Positions 22,525-34,842 of a stretch of DNA of 64,000 nucleotides are shown here, in pieces (position 1 is the first letter of the stretch; the number at the start of each line of letters is the position of its first letter). This stretch comes from Myrica gale (taxonomy: Eukaryota; Streptophyta; Magnoliopsida; Fagales; Myricaceae): positions 13,002,501-13,066,500 of the forward strand of contig OZ005609.1 of the NCBI GenBank assembly GCA_963930655.1, read 5' to 3'. The translations under genes were made by a program, and so were the position numbers. The notes beneath the pieces are model-generated. The model made no database searches. It saw only the letters and a list, made by a program, of their open reading frames with translations, and had not been told where the DNA came from.

Positions 22525-24340
22525 AAAGATATAGAAAAATGGAGATTAATCTCCTAGCTTCATCGAAGGGAGGTGACAATGCTCTATACATCGATTTGGT
22601 GGAAAATATACCATTAGCTTCAATTGATCAAATCCAGCGGTCTGCACTTCCATTCAAATGAAGAGGAGTAAGAAGAGTATAAGCAATGGTCTCATCATCA
22701 AATCTGAGTTGAAGCCTCTCCGGGTCCCACTGTTGGGTAATGGGACAAATCAAGGAACTAACTAATTCATTCTCCCATTCTGGAAGGATCAAGTATCTAT
22801 AGGACGAGATTGGAAATTTGGAATGCCCATAATCCATGGGTCTTGCCAGATTGCAATGGACCCACCATCTCGAATCTGGCGGCAAACGTGAGAGCATAAA
22901 AAGGCCGTAACTAAAGAATTCCTCGCCAAACCCAGGATGCAACTCTCAGGTTGGCAGACTCCCAATAATTGACGTGACGTAAATATTTCGCCTTGCATAA
23001 AGACACCCAAAGAGAAGAGGAATCAATCAGTAAGTTCCAACCTTGGCGAGCAAGGAGAGCCAAATTCATGCGATGAAGAGAGCGCAAGCCTAAGCCTCCT
23101 CCCATTGCCTTTGCTACGCACATTGACTGCCACAATTTCAACACATGTGATGAGTCCGTACTGGGTCAAAGCCCCACTAGAAATTTTTTAAGTGTTGATT
23201 AACAGAATTACACCAACTTTCAGGCAATAATAATGCGCTCATAACATAGGATGGCATCGAAGCAGGCACTGATGAGATAAGAGTAGTCCTCCCCATTTAC
23301 GACAACAGCTTGGCCTTCCAGCCTGTATTCCGATTAAAAAATTGGGTTAAATGCATGTCATGCCCTTGTGGTATGCGGTAATAGTAAATATGCCCCTGAG
23401 GTAAACAAAGTCATTTTCATGCCCCTGAGGTAAACATTCAGGAGCAAATATGCCCTTCCGTTAGCCCAAGATGTCACTTCTTGGCTGACATTCGCTAGAG
23501 TTGTAGAGAAGTAGCAATACACAAGGCCGATTGGTGGTCTAGATTCTTGCTGTAGTACACTGCCGATTTCCTACGGTTGAGGAGTTACCCAGACCAGCAC
23601 ATGTATTTTTCTAGGCACGTATTAAGCTGAGAGGCATCACGAGCTATAGCCCTTGTAAACAAAAGAACATCATCATCGAAAAATAAATGCGAAATTGAAT
23701 TAATTTTAATGACATGTAGCGAGTGATTCAACTTTGCCCTTGAAATAAGCCGAGATAGCACCTTCGACACCAAAAAGAAAAATAAAGGCGATAAGGGATT
23801 GCCTTGGCGCAATCCACGAGAATCTACAAAATGCCCAAAAGGATTGTCCTGAAGGAGAATGGAAAAATGAGATGTAGAGATACATTATTCAATCCAAGAC
23901 ACCCAACGAGGAGCAAAACAAAAATTACAAAGGATCTCCAATAGGAAAGAGAATTCGACTCTATCGTATGTTTTTTTCATATCTCCTTTGATAGCCATCC
24001 AGCCCGAGTGACCCAATTTGTGCTTCATACTATGAAACAACTCCACAACAACCAAATAGTTTTCTTGAATATGACAGCTAGGAATAAAAGCAAGTTGATA
24101 GGGTGAGATAAGATTACGCAACAAGGGCTTAAGTCTGTTAGCAAGAAGTTTAGCAATCAACTTAGAGACGACATTACATAGACTGATAGGGCGACAGTTA
24201 GATGCCTTCACTGGATGAGCTATTTTAGGAATAAGCACTAAATCGATATAATCTCAGGACTTCTTGGGCTTGGAATAAGAAATGAAAGCATGAAACTACA
24301 CTCCTTCATACACATCCATGATGGTAGATTGTATGAGATT
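22525..24340 (-). pseudogene. LINE (L1-type) ORF2 relic: reverse transcriptase and zinc-binding region
   Basis: Read on the minus strand from about 24340 to 22525. First comes RT with NCRPISLCNVVSKLIAKLLA and KGDMKKTYDRVEFSF (24238-23885). RT continues with RQGNPLSPLFFFLVSKVLS and a catalytic-type LFFDDDVLLF (23812-23585). After an inserted MITE piece come NRNTGWKAKLLS and a segment GGGLGLRSLHRMN (to 22911). Next is RIRDGGSIAIWQDPWI and a connecting region up to SMYRALSPPFDEA at 22540. The order is that of plant non-LTR retrotransposons. The normal catalytic ADD of RT reads DDD here. Stops, frameshifts and the MITE insertion (23344 on) make it dead. It is cut off by the Tat LTR at 22524. Confidence 0.82.
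23344..23580. mobile_element. Partial copy of the GGGTTAAATGCATG foldback MITE, inserted in the LINE
   Basis: The first about 120 bases from 23344 match the left half of the MITE at 24790-25046 (GGGTTAAATGCATGTCATGC, GTGGTATGCGGTAATAG, CCCCTGAGGTAAACAAAGT). The matching right arm is missing. The remaining bases to 23580 are of unknown origin and replace the LINE's RT-thumb region. Confidence 0.65.
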
Positions 24341-24789
24341 AGTAACACTAGCCTTTTATTGCACGATAAGCTTATGTTGCCAAATGGGTTGAACCCATTA
24401 GATGCCAAGCCCAATTAGAAGTTACAAAATCTCTGGCCAAACCAGTCATAATTTTTATCACGGTCCTTCCATACTACTGAGTTCAAAAGATGCTTCATGG
24501 TCCCATCTTCGACCACAAGCTGCTCCTGATGCCACCACATCCCTTGTCGTTTGTCATGATGCAAAAAATCATTGTAAACTCGGTTTCAAGAGAAGATGTA
24601 GCAACACTTTTTGAGACAGATTTGATTGACTATTTTGACTCAACTTCCACTTCGATGCCCTACACATCAAAACTCTTACAACTAAATGTACTCCTTCCAA
24701 AATAGCACACAATCATTCTAGCATTCATATATATTATCATAACTAAAACTCAAATTCTTTCCGAACTGTTTTGTCTTATATTAAGATTT

Positions 24790-25046
24790 GGGTTAAATGC
24801 ATGTCATGCCACTGTGGTATGCGGTAATAGCAAATATGCCCCTGAGGTAAACAAAGTTCTTTTCATACCCCTGAGGTAAACATAACGAAAGAGCATATTT
24901 GCTCTTTCGTTATGTTTACCTCAGGGGTATGAAAGGGCATATTTGCTCCTGAATGTTTACCTCAGGGGTATGAAAAAGACTTTGTTTACCTCAGGGGCAT
25001 ATTTGCTATTACCGCATACCACAGGGGCATGACATGCATTTAACCC
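24790..25046. mobile_element. Foldback MITE, Mutator type, 257 bp, 9-bp target duplication
   Basis: Begins GGGTTAAATGCATGTCATGC and ends with its exact inverse. Almost the whole length is an inverted repeat built from phrases CCCCTGAGGTAAACA / TGTTTACCTCAGGGG. Perfect 9-bp direct repeats TTAAGATTT flank it (24781-24789 and 25047-25055), which points to Mutator-type transposition. It is non-coding and would form a long hairpin RNA if transcribed. Confidence 0.9.
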
Positions 25047-25120
25047 TTAAGATTTAGCGAGGTTCTCTCTGTCAAGCAGTGAATCTTTTATCAACTCAAA
25101 CACCTTCTCAAACATCTTTA

Positions 25121-26160
25121 CTGCAACGCCCCGGGCCCAAACTCCATACAAATATATTTTCATATAAAATAAGGTTTTTTCACCATGGCTAACCATTTAC
25201 GTAGGCCACAATATTTCAAAACTAAATATTACAACTTCATAAAAATATTTATAAACCATAAAAAGCCCAAAAATATCAATCTGAGCCCTAAAATTTACAT
25301 TAAGATATTCGATATTTTCTAACATCGATAAAGATCTCCCAAAAGAATTACAATAATGCTTTCTCCAAAATTAATCTCCAAAAATACTCTTGCAAAACAA
25401 GCCTTCGAAATATAAATCTATCTGAAGCTCCTCGAACTTCTCTAATTCTGTCAACTCTGAAAAATATGAGAATAAAGGGTGAGCTACGATTAGCTTAGCA
25501 AGTAGCAAGTCAATGGGGGTTAAGGAAAATACAATTTTATCACATTAACTAAAATCCAAAATAAAATACCGTGTGCCATACCAAATCCAAAAATATAAGT
25601 TTGTAACAAAAATATCCAAGGCCGTGCAATATAAGGAATTCACCAATGGTCACACAAACCTCCAAATATCAGGCCACAAAGACCTACAAATACCACAAGG
25701 GGTATCGAATTGGCCAGACAGACCACAAGGATAAATTGGACACAAAGACAACAAAGATATATCACCAGCGCAAGGATAATTTTCACAATATGCTTACCAA
25801 AACAAGTTATAAATATTTCATTGTGTTTCACAAAATCTCAACAATCTCTTTTTACCCAAAATTTATTCAGTTCCCCAAACAATACATCAAAATCATATAA
25901 GATATGGTGCATGTTTAAAAATCATATTGAAGAACCACTTACATCAAACATTTAATCAATCTTTAAAGTTTCTACATGTTATAAATATGCATGCTAATTA
26001 GACCTACAGATCAGAACCTTTTTTTAACAATTTGCTGATTATTCCTACTTTGTCTTTCAGTATATATACAAGTAGTATGAAAAGATTGCTGCCTTCCTTT
26101 AATTAATAATTATTAATTTATAAACCTTAATTAGTTTTAAATTTGGGAGAAAACCTTAAT
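25121..26160 (+). repeat. LTR-like AT-rich stretch of a probable Ty3/Gypsy element
   Basis: Starts TGCAACGCCCCGGGCCC, close to the TGTAACGCCCCG start common to LTRs of one plant gypsy group (compare TGTAATACCCCG at 62462). It contains the phrase GTGAGCTACGATTAGCTTAGC often seen in those LTRs. No partner LTR, primer site or coding part is next to it, so it would be a solo or fragmentary LTR. The end is arbitrary. Confidence 0.35.
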
Positions 26161-26460
26161 TGCTTCTAAAAATTTTGGCGCGCAGGTTCAAATGTGCAAG
26201 TGGATTGATTTGGACTACTTCTTATGTACTCTGCTTCTATTATATGCATGAAATCAATTATTTATAGGAAATAGTGTATGATTTTTACGAATATGTAGCT
26301 ATTAAATTAAACAGGTTTATAGATTGCAGATATGCATTGCGACATTCCACTTGCACATTTGATGTTCACAATGGTTTGAGGCTGCTTAGTTTAAGATGTG
26401 CAAGTGGAAATAACTCTTGTCTCATTTGTATGGTTTGAATGGTTGGATTGAACAGCTGAA

Positions 26461-27660
26461 ATGGTTCGAGCAGACAACGAGAACGTCGTAAATGTTTGGA
26501 CCTTAGAGTTAAGAGATGACGAACATGCGTATGACTGGTACAATAGTTATTCAATTAGTGTCGGGTTTAGCATCCACAAGAATGACTCACGCAAGAACAA
26601 AGGAACAGATATGTTAGAGGTAGAATGAGCACTGACCACTAGGTGTATTTGTGGAGTGAATCATCACAAAAAAAGTGCAGTATTCGGGGCATGCCTACTA
26701 TTTGATGAGACGGCTCAGTCATTCCAGTAAGCATAGATGTCAAGATGCAGCTATGGTTACTGCAATCCCCAATGCCTTACCAGACACATGTCATTTCCTT
26801 TGTGTATGGCATATTAACCAAAATGCACTCAAGAATCTTGGTTCATTGTTTGGCGACAGAGAGTTCAAGAGGGATTGGGCTAGACATCTTTTCGATAGTG
26901 ACGTGGATGATTTTGAGGCTGCTTGGTTTAAGATGATTGATGTTCACAATCTCTATGACAACGAGTGACTACAAAAAATATTCCAGAAACGCGAGAAGTG
27001 GGACCTAACCTATGTTAGAAGAATTTTTTGTGCAAGTAAGAGGACTACACAATTAAGTGAAAGCTTCAATACAACCTTGCGTCGCTACTTGATGTCTATG
27101 TATCCACGCATTTGAAATTTACACCCCAAGTGTTTTGGCCCTTTTTTGGAACAGTGGGAAAAATCTTTTTGGGTTCGTTTTGATTGTCAGATAGAGGTGT
27201 TTGGCTCTGAAGTGGTTTCTCTACCAGAAATGAGTTTCATAAATGTAGTCGTAGATACTTCGAGTTTGTTGGTATAATTTGTTGCCACATCATCTAGCAA
27301 TTGAGACAAAGGCTGACTTGCTTCGTAATTCCTGAAGACTACATTCTTGAATGGTGGACGCGAAAAATAAGGGCAACATCAGTTCAGAGATCCATTCCAA
27401 TCACACACTCTAATCCAAATTTAGAGAGACCAGCCAACCATAGGAGATACATGAATCTCTATGCCTCTGTGATATTGAAATATGGAAATACGCCAGAAGC
27501 GTGGGAGGTCTTCCAACGTTACTACGACTGTATGATCAATGAATTTGGGGAGACAACACTTTCCACACAGATGTGCGATGCAGAAGCTACAAATGACAGA
27601 TGAATCTCTAGCTACCCTAGTTGTGAGTGCAAAGGGTACTATACTACACCATTTCTCAAT
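26461..27660 (+). pseudogene. FAR1-related (FRS) / Mutator-like transposase-derived gene, decayed
   Basis: From the ATG at 26461 the frame gives VWTLELRDDEHAYDWYNSYS ... GFSIHKNDSRKNKG, the FAR1 DNA-binding domain start. After a gap it has NALPDTCHFLCVWHINQNAL, KNLGSLFGDREFKRDW and DFEAAWFKMIDVHNLYDNE, the MULE transposase core in its FAR1/FHY3 form. The last part resembles the SWIM-proximal region (CFVIPEDYILEWWTRKIR, 27310-27370). Internal stops and frame changes occur throughout, and much of the core between 26640 and 26680 is missing. FAR1/FHY3 proteins are light-signalling regulators domesticated from MULE transposases; this copy is dead. It lies about 1.4 kb from the foldback MITE and has no nearby TIRs that I could identify. 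Confidence 0.72.
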
Positions 27661-28079
27661 TTTCAGAACTTAGTCTCTTCGTATTCCCTTTTTATTTTAT
27701 TTCTTTGCAGGGGTCGAGCGATGATGAGGAACAATCAAAATGTTGACAGCTTATGAGCCTCGATGACTTCTAGAATATCCCTTTGTTGTAGAATATTATA
27801 TTCAAATATTTCATTAAAATTTTTGATTTGGTGATCATATTTTGTTAACTGAGCCTTTTCTGTTTTTCTTGACAGTAGTGATGTCTGGTGTGGAGACATA
27901 AAGCATGTTGGCGGATTTCCTACTTTGGAAAAAGAAGTTATTTTTTTTGGATGTAAGTTCTTTGGTGACTGTTTTTTTATGTAAGTTTGGCGGATTTCTC
28001 TTTCTTGGATGGATGTTCTTTTTTTGGATGGAACTCTTATAAAGTGGATAAAGACCAAGTCTAAATTTTAGTCCAATCT

Positions 28080-28960
28080 TTCCATTTTTTTACTGGTCGA
28101 AAGTAAAGTTAAAGAGGAAGAGATTTCATCCTCATATTCTTGATTCTAATTTGGTTGGCATCCCACTTTACTTAAAGTTGTCTTGCAACTTCTTAAAGTT
28201 GTCTTATAACTTCTTAGTGTTGTCGAGAATCTGCCCCTGGCAACATTCTATAGATTCAATGTGACTCTCTATAGAATTTTTCCAAGCTGTGTTGAATGAA
28301 GAAAACTGCTCATGAGTAGTCAAGGAATTAGGAGGAACTTCTTCACACTCGTCAACCCACATCACCATCACCCTCGTCACCATGATTATCCTCACCATTA
28401 TCGGATTTAGGAACCCACTCGCCTCTCGAGTTCTTCATATAACCAATCTTCTTCAATGTTTGGAGGTTAAATGCATCGGATTGAGGTGGTGTGTCAACCA
28501 CACTAATATCCATGTGAATTCTATAGAGGTTAAAAATTTTGGAAAAAATCAATCCATAGGGGAGGACCTTGTTATGCTCACGAGCAAACACCATATGCTC
28601 CAACATGATAAAATTTAGATTTATGGGCCTATGGTTCACGAGATGCTCAAGCATATAAACGTTCATAAACGTAACCACCTCTCTATGACCTCCTCTAGGT
28701 AGAAAGTTATAGGTTGAAATGAGATGAAGAAGCCTAATAGCATCCCAATAGTCCCAATTATTTTCTTGAGGATCCCCACAATTTCACCTAACTTCTCAAC
28801 AATTAGCTCAATGAGCTTCCTATCCACTAAGCTCCTAATGGTAAGACCTATCCCTAGTCCACGTCATGTTGGCAAAAAATTTTCTAACATGCTTTGGGTA
28901 CGCATATCTACCCATGTCACACAAATTCTCTCACCCTTGAAATTGAAAATGACTATATAG
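28080..28960 (-). pseudogene. Second relic of the putative plant transposon protein family
   Basis: The minus strand encodes LVNHRPINLNFIMLEHMVFA and LPYGLIFSKIFNLYRIHMDI (28678-28440). This is the 'RP.NL...I...M......LPYG..I..IF' region of the family also suggested for 1422-2450. It is followed by an acidic linker and a coiled-coil-like tail (28398-28204) in another frame. It is broken. The N-terminal half is only weakly visible upstream. No CACTA motifs surround this copy. Confidence 0.45.
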
Positions 28961-31860
28961 ATCTGACTCACCTAACAGATATTGTTATATGGTCCTTGCT
29001 TGATTCACCGTCCTTTTGGCAAAATCTGTATCAAATGATGTAGCGCAATCATCATTTCGAAAATCAGCGAGGTTTGCACTTTTTGACACCTCTCTCCTCT
29101 ACCTTGAAGATAATAATCGTATTCTTACTGTTCTTGGCACAGGGCTTGATCCTAGCCATGGTCTCCAATTTTTTTTGTGTTCACAGGAATTTATTGCAGA
29201 TTTATCAATTTTCAGATGTTCTACAAGTAGGCAAGAAGACAAATAAATGATATACAAATCAGTGTTGCACCCAACATTGGAGAATCCTCATCTCTTGTGA
29301 CAAAAAGAAAATTCTGCCAAGAAGTCATATAAAAAGCTACCTTTAGAATTTGGAATAAAAACTGAAAACACAAATAAAGGACATGCATACGCATGGGCAC
29401 ATTCATTCCAAATGAAAGAGTAGTATACTGGGGAGGAAGACTAATAGTCAGTAAACAATGCCATACATCTGGCTTTAGATCACGATGGACAACAAGCAGG
29501 GAGGTTGTTCCATGCAAAAAACACAAGCAAATAGAAACAAACATAAGCATAAAATCATGCACATGAACTGTTTTCCAAATAAAACTAAATAACCCAATAA
29601 TGGTAGTTAGTTTTGTCGTCATGGTTTGAGTAAATTAAGTGTGTTTAGATCCAATAAATTTGAAATTAAAGTATAGACACAAAATTGCATTCTTTCTTTT
29701 TCTACTAAAGTTCATTTTGCTTCTAGAGTTTGATCAAACTACGTTTATGCTCTTCAATTATATATCCTATTTTAAGTTCACCATGAACTACAGGTCAAGT
29801 TGGTTCTTAAAAGCTCCAAAAAGGCCTTAAATCACTTCTTTTCTACATGGCCACTATATTGAGTCTGATAATCCTTGATGTGAATCCTCTGTATAGCACG
29901 ATTACAAAGAATAGGCATGCATGATAGTTCTTCAAAAGCAAGAGCTAAGCAGACATCATGTATGTTAGGGACCACAACGTTTTTGACTTCGTGGTATTAA
30001 ATTCAGATGCTTCTTCATACTTCAATTTTCTTGGATCAACATAAAAGTACTTCATGGTATTAGGATATGTGAACAGAATAAGTATCACAAGAGCACTTGC
30101 ATCCGTATAAGGACACAGTAAGATATGATCATCATGATGATAAGATGCTCTGAAATATTACTAAATTAACAAAATCCAACACAAAGTTCAAGGCTAAGAC
30201 ATTTATGTCGACATTTTAGTTTACTAAACACTTCAACTACTTGCCAAAATGTCACAAATTGAACTTTTAACAACATATTTTACTCTGCTATCTTATAGTT
30301 TTTTATGCCAACTACCAAGTAGTTGTTAATGGTCCAGCATCATTCTGTAATAAACTCACCCAGGTCACGACACTTTTGCTTAGATGGATGAATCCTATGG
30401 ACTTTGCTAGACTTGAAAGTAATTGCAAATAAATTTTGATATATACTTGTTTAGTATTGATACCCATTTGGTGTTTCTACAAGTACTCATAAAATATGAA
30501 ACTCGAAATGGCAGGGAGCTGAACAAAAAAGATATCATCGCGTGCCACAAAGATAGACTGAGCTGAAATGACAAGAATGGCAGAGCTTATTTGGATTTTG
30601 GAGTAAGACAAAATGGAAAAGCATGGATGAAAAGGAAACTATGCCCAATGCCATTTAGAAGAGCAACAGGAAATCATATTTATCAAACTAAGTGTTAAAT
30701 AATATGTACACGTTTTCACCGGAAACGTTAAACATTACAGTCCCAACCATATATGCAGCTACAACAATGTCCATAGGAAACAGATAAATGAGTTAAAAGC
30801 AGCACCAAAATATGACCCCAACAATCAGCAATTTCTAGAGCAAATAAAATAAAAATTATATAGGGCTTACCATTAATGTAGCCACTACAGTAACTCAAAA
30901 TCCCCACTTTCTTGACAAGAAGATAGGAACATAATAGAAAAAAATTAAACAAAAAAAGTTTAGTAAATCAAATGAGAGGCCATAGAAAGAGAGACAGAGA
31001 AAAAACCAGCGACCACAGCTTGACCCACTATGTACGGTTTCTTCCGCTCTTAAAACAAAAACTAAAAAAAGGTGGGATTTGAGGGATTTCAAAATGGGAG
31101 GGATTTGAGGGATTTCCAAATAGGTGGGAAACTAAAATTATGGATTCAAGAAGAAATGTAAGGATTTAGGAAGAAACGTAAGGATTTAGGATGGAGGTGG
31201 GCGAAATGGGTTTTGAGACGTCGATGGATTTTCAAATGGGTTTTCAAAATGGAATTTTGAAGCCGTAGTTGTATCGGTCATAGATGTGGTCCCACTTAAA
31301 TTATAGTGGCCCGATTAGTACGATTCTTAGACAAAAGACGTGCGCCTGACTGGAGCCGAGCGGAACCGACTAAAAATAGGAATCATTAAATGACATGGTG
31401 GCCTCTCTATCATCCATTTTGTGCGATTCAATCCAGATCGTGGGTCTGGATGCGTATGGACCCGTACGGTCTGGACAAAATCCAAACCCTATGAGAACAA
31501 GCTCCTAATACGCTGAAAACTCCATTGTCCAGATTCTGGATTAACCAGATCACTAAACAAGCATAATTGACAGATCACCTACACCACTCCCCCACTAAAC
31601 AGGTTGAAAATTCAAACCATTTGGGAGCCAAGGGTCATCACGTATTCTCACGGCATCACTTGTTTTTGAAAAATGTAAAGTCCCGACATATTGTGTACTA
31701 TATTGAGTCTAAAACCACCTAGTTCATTGCGTAGACTCCGATAATTATAAAATAGGACTATTATTAAGGAATCGGGCATGGAGTGGCCGACCACCTCAGC
31801 CTTATATTCTGTGTGTCGACTTCAACGACATCCTTTCCCTTTACAGTCGACACAGAGCTC
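28961..31860. other. Unassigned DNA, no gene supported
   Basis: AT-rich to about 31000. From 31080 to 31260 come short direct repeats (GGGATTTGAGGGATTTC and GTAAGGATTTAGGA phrases), and a moderately GC-rich stretch lies at 31320-31640. Reading frames are short and without recognisable domains on either strand. The 31200-31600 part could be an element end, but no matching inverse was found. Confidence 0.4.
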
Positions 31861-32448
31861 TCGCTCTCTACCTTTTTCTAAAGTTGCTTATGCATCTTTT
31901 CGTAGAAGATAAGGAACTGCCTTTTTTAGAAAGGCTCTTGATTGAACTTGCCAAAAAGTTGCATATCATATCCATTGGATAGAGAAGCCACCCTTGTCGT
32001 AGCTTGGACCTCCAACAAATATTCCTTCTGGGCACTTTTCAAAACTCTTTTATCCACCTCCTCCAATTCGGGGGCTTCCCTTTTGCATCCCAATACTTGC
32101 ATCCCCCTATACAACCTCTTTTGTCTTTAAAGGTAGGCCAGCCTACATCACAGGCTGCCTTTTACCAGATGCTGCTTGAGAGGTGTCAAAAGACTTTGGG
32201 GTGACTTCATTCTTCTTTACGATGATCTCATGTAATTTGATAGATGAGGCCTCAGAGGTATCAAAAATATTATTGTGCCATGGCCCATATGAGATCTCCT
32301 TGAATGGATAAAACTACTCCTCCTAACAAGCCCGATTTTTAGTCTATTTGTGACCAATTCAGCCCAGCCCGCTAAAGTATCAGCCTCTTCTTTAGTAAGC
32401 AACCAAGCTTTCAAGACTTCAAAATCTCTCATCTCTCTCTTTTCTCAT
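31861..32448. other. Unrecognised coding-like relic next to chromovirus gag
   Basis: Short overlapping frames on both strands (for example 32432-32217 with LTKEEADTLAGWAELVTNRL) have coding-like composition but no family that I recognise. It borders the truncated gag at 32449, so it may be the flank into which that element was placed. Confidence 0.25.
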
Positions 32449-33356
32449 CTACGCACAGTCTAGTTCATGCTCCAGTGTCTCCTGCCATGCTTCATCTTCT
32501 ATTCGTAGGCATTTCATGTTGAATTTCGCTTCGGAGCCAGGTTCGATAGCGGGCAAGAGTTTGTTTCTAATTTTCCACGACCCGACTACGAACGGTGAGT
32601 TCGTGGAACCGGTCATTGTATTACTCCACCACAGTAAATCCTCGCTTCCATAGGAGCATCTCTTCATAGATGATTTGCTCGTAGTCGAGCGGCAAATATT
32701 TCTCCTGCAACTGCTCTTTCATTTCTTCCCAGTTGATAATGGTAGGTTGTTGTGTCCAACGCCGCTACTCCTCTATGCTACTCCACCAGGCACGGGCAGG
32801 GCCCTTTGAGCTTCATCCTCACGTAGCGCACCTTTTGGTCTTCCGAGACAGAGAAATAGTAGAAGTAGCCTTCAAGAGAAGTAAGCCAGTCTTGAAAGAC
32901 GTCATGCTCCATTTGCCTTGAAAGTATTCAACGTCCACCTTCAATTGTCTGGTGAGCTCATCAAGAGGGGCCTGAAAATTTCGGTCAAAATCACCAAAAT
33001 TTGGTTCAGAATGTCTGCACTTCCATGGTGTCTAGGAAAAAATCCATGACCACGTGTGCCTCGTCACCCACCCCAGAAGTCATAGCCGCAAATGCGTATT
33101 TTCTGGACCACGAGATCCTTCCCGATGTCTTCATTCATCCATAATGTCCATTCGTCGAACCATGCCGTCTAATTGTTGGGTCAAGTGGTCAAGTTGTGTT
33201 TGAAGGGTGAGATTTTGATTGGTCTGCGTAACAGTGGGTTGGGATGTGTCTGGGTTGGATGTGGTTGGCTTGGGATTGTTTTGGTGGAAGGACTGACCAC
33301 TACAAGTTGTCATAATATGGAAGTGCTTTAGAAACAACTTTGCTTTGAAACCAAGA
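32449..33356 (-). mobile_element. 5' portion of a second chromovirus copy: primer site and gag only
   Basis: On the minus strand, directly after the LTR 33644-33357, is a primer-binding-site-like TGGTTTCAAAGC (33354-33342). It resembles the initiator-Met site TGGTATCAGAGC. The gag start MTTCSGQSFHQNNPKPTTS follows (33337 on). Gag then continues to 32449 with a stretch LLWWSNTMTGSTNSPFVVGS. This aligns with LLWWSNTLTGSTNSLFIVGL in the neighbouring copy (45306-45173). The rest of the element is missing. It is broken and old. Confidence 0.65.
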
Positions 33357-33644
33357 TGGTAACACTATTTTCACTCGGCCTCTCGCCAAGTCAGTAACAA
33401 AACTTTCTCTCAGCAACTTTAGAATCTCTCTAAAGGAATAAGATAAAACTTAATGATGGAAAAACTCTGATAACTTCTTATTTACCCAACTGGCATTTAT
33501 TCAGCCAAACTACGTAATAACTGATACTAAAATAAAGGAACTAAATAACAATAAAATCAAATAACAGCTACTTCTAACTAAAAGAAAGGAACTTGAGTCG
33601 CAACACCTCGCAAATACTGGTTGATAGAGTTTGACTCGCTAACA
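33357..33644 (-). repeat. Chromovirus LTR, 288 bp
   Basis: On the minus strand it begins TGTTAGCGAGTC and ends TGTTACCA. It lies between the chromodomain end of one copy (33668) and the primer site and gag of another (33354 on). It therefore serves as 3' LTR of the right-hand copy and 5' LTR of the left-hand one. No second LTR for direct comparison is in the window. Confidence 0.6.
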
Positions 33645-34842
33645 GTACGCTTTCAAAAAGTCTTCAACTATAACGTACAATCCGCATTTGTAATCTTCTC
33701 TTCACGGGCATGACTTCCACCCTGGCAATATTGATTTGCATCAACTTCCTCTCCCTCGGAAAAACTTGGCTCCAACAAGTGACGACGAATATATTCATTC
33801 AACATATCAGGATTGATGCGATTGATCTCTGCAGGTTGTATCCATATTGCATTAGAACGAGGACGATTTTTCCAGGTCACCAAATATTTATCATACCGCC
33901 CTCGTCTTTTTGTAATGAACTGATGATCAAAGATTGATTCAAGTTCTTCTCGTGGTACGGCAATGATGGGGACACGGATTGTTGCTTCAACAATTAGGAA
34001 GTCAGTACCTAATTCCCCTTTATATGCAGTCAAATCTACCACATTAAAGATTGGACTACAAGTATACTCAGATGGGAGCTCAATTAGATTTGCATTTGGA
34101 CCAAGCCGTCGTTTGACTTTGAATGAACCAGCTCGTCATGCATGCAGCTTATGAAAGCTGCCAAATGGGAAACATTCAAGCCGTAAACAAATTAAGACTT
34201 CATTACCCACTTCAAAAAACTTGTCCCTACGCTTGAGATTAGCACGTTCTGCATAATCTGCGAAGTTGATAGCAATACGTCGTCGGACATCTTCGTGCAT
34301 CTGTGACATATATTGATAAAAATCCATAGCAACTTCACTAACTCATGTTGGTGGCAGAAAAGAATGCAGATCGACTGGTGATTTTGGCTTAGAACCATAG
34401 ACAATCTCAAAAGGGGCGGAACCTGTCATCCTGTTCTGAGAGCTATTAAAAGCGAATTCTGCTTGAGGCACCACCATATCCTAGCTCGCCGTGTGATCAC
34501 CAACTAAACACCACAAAAGATTGATTAAGCTTTTGTTTGTGACTTTCGTTTAATTGTCAGTCTGTGGATGAAATGCACCATAAAATAGTAGTTTCGTCCC
34601 CATTTTAGCATATAGAGTTTTCTAGAAATAACTCATGAATTTGATGTCGCTGTCGGAGATGATGGAAGTCGGTAAATCGTGGAGACGAACGATCTTTATC
34701 ATAAAGAGAGCTGCAATGTGAGAAGCATCGAATGTATTTCGACACGAGATGAAGTGAGCCATTTTTGAAAATCTATCGACAACCACCATTATTGAAACAT
34801 GCCCTCTCAGAGTTTTTGGCAAGCCAAGGATAAAGTCAATAC

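Noticed and set aside
29221-29622. Minus-strand frame containing VVHRDLKPD, like a protein kinase catalytic loop
   Set aside because: Only the short motif fits. There is no DFG, no glycine loop and no further kinase sequence on either side, so it is taken as chance.
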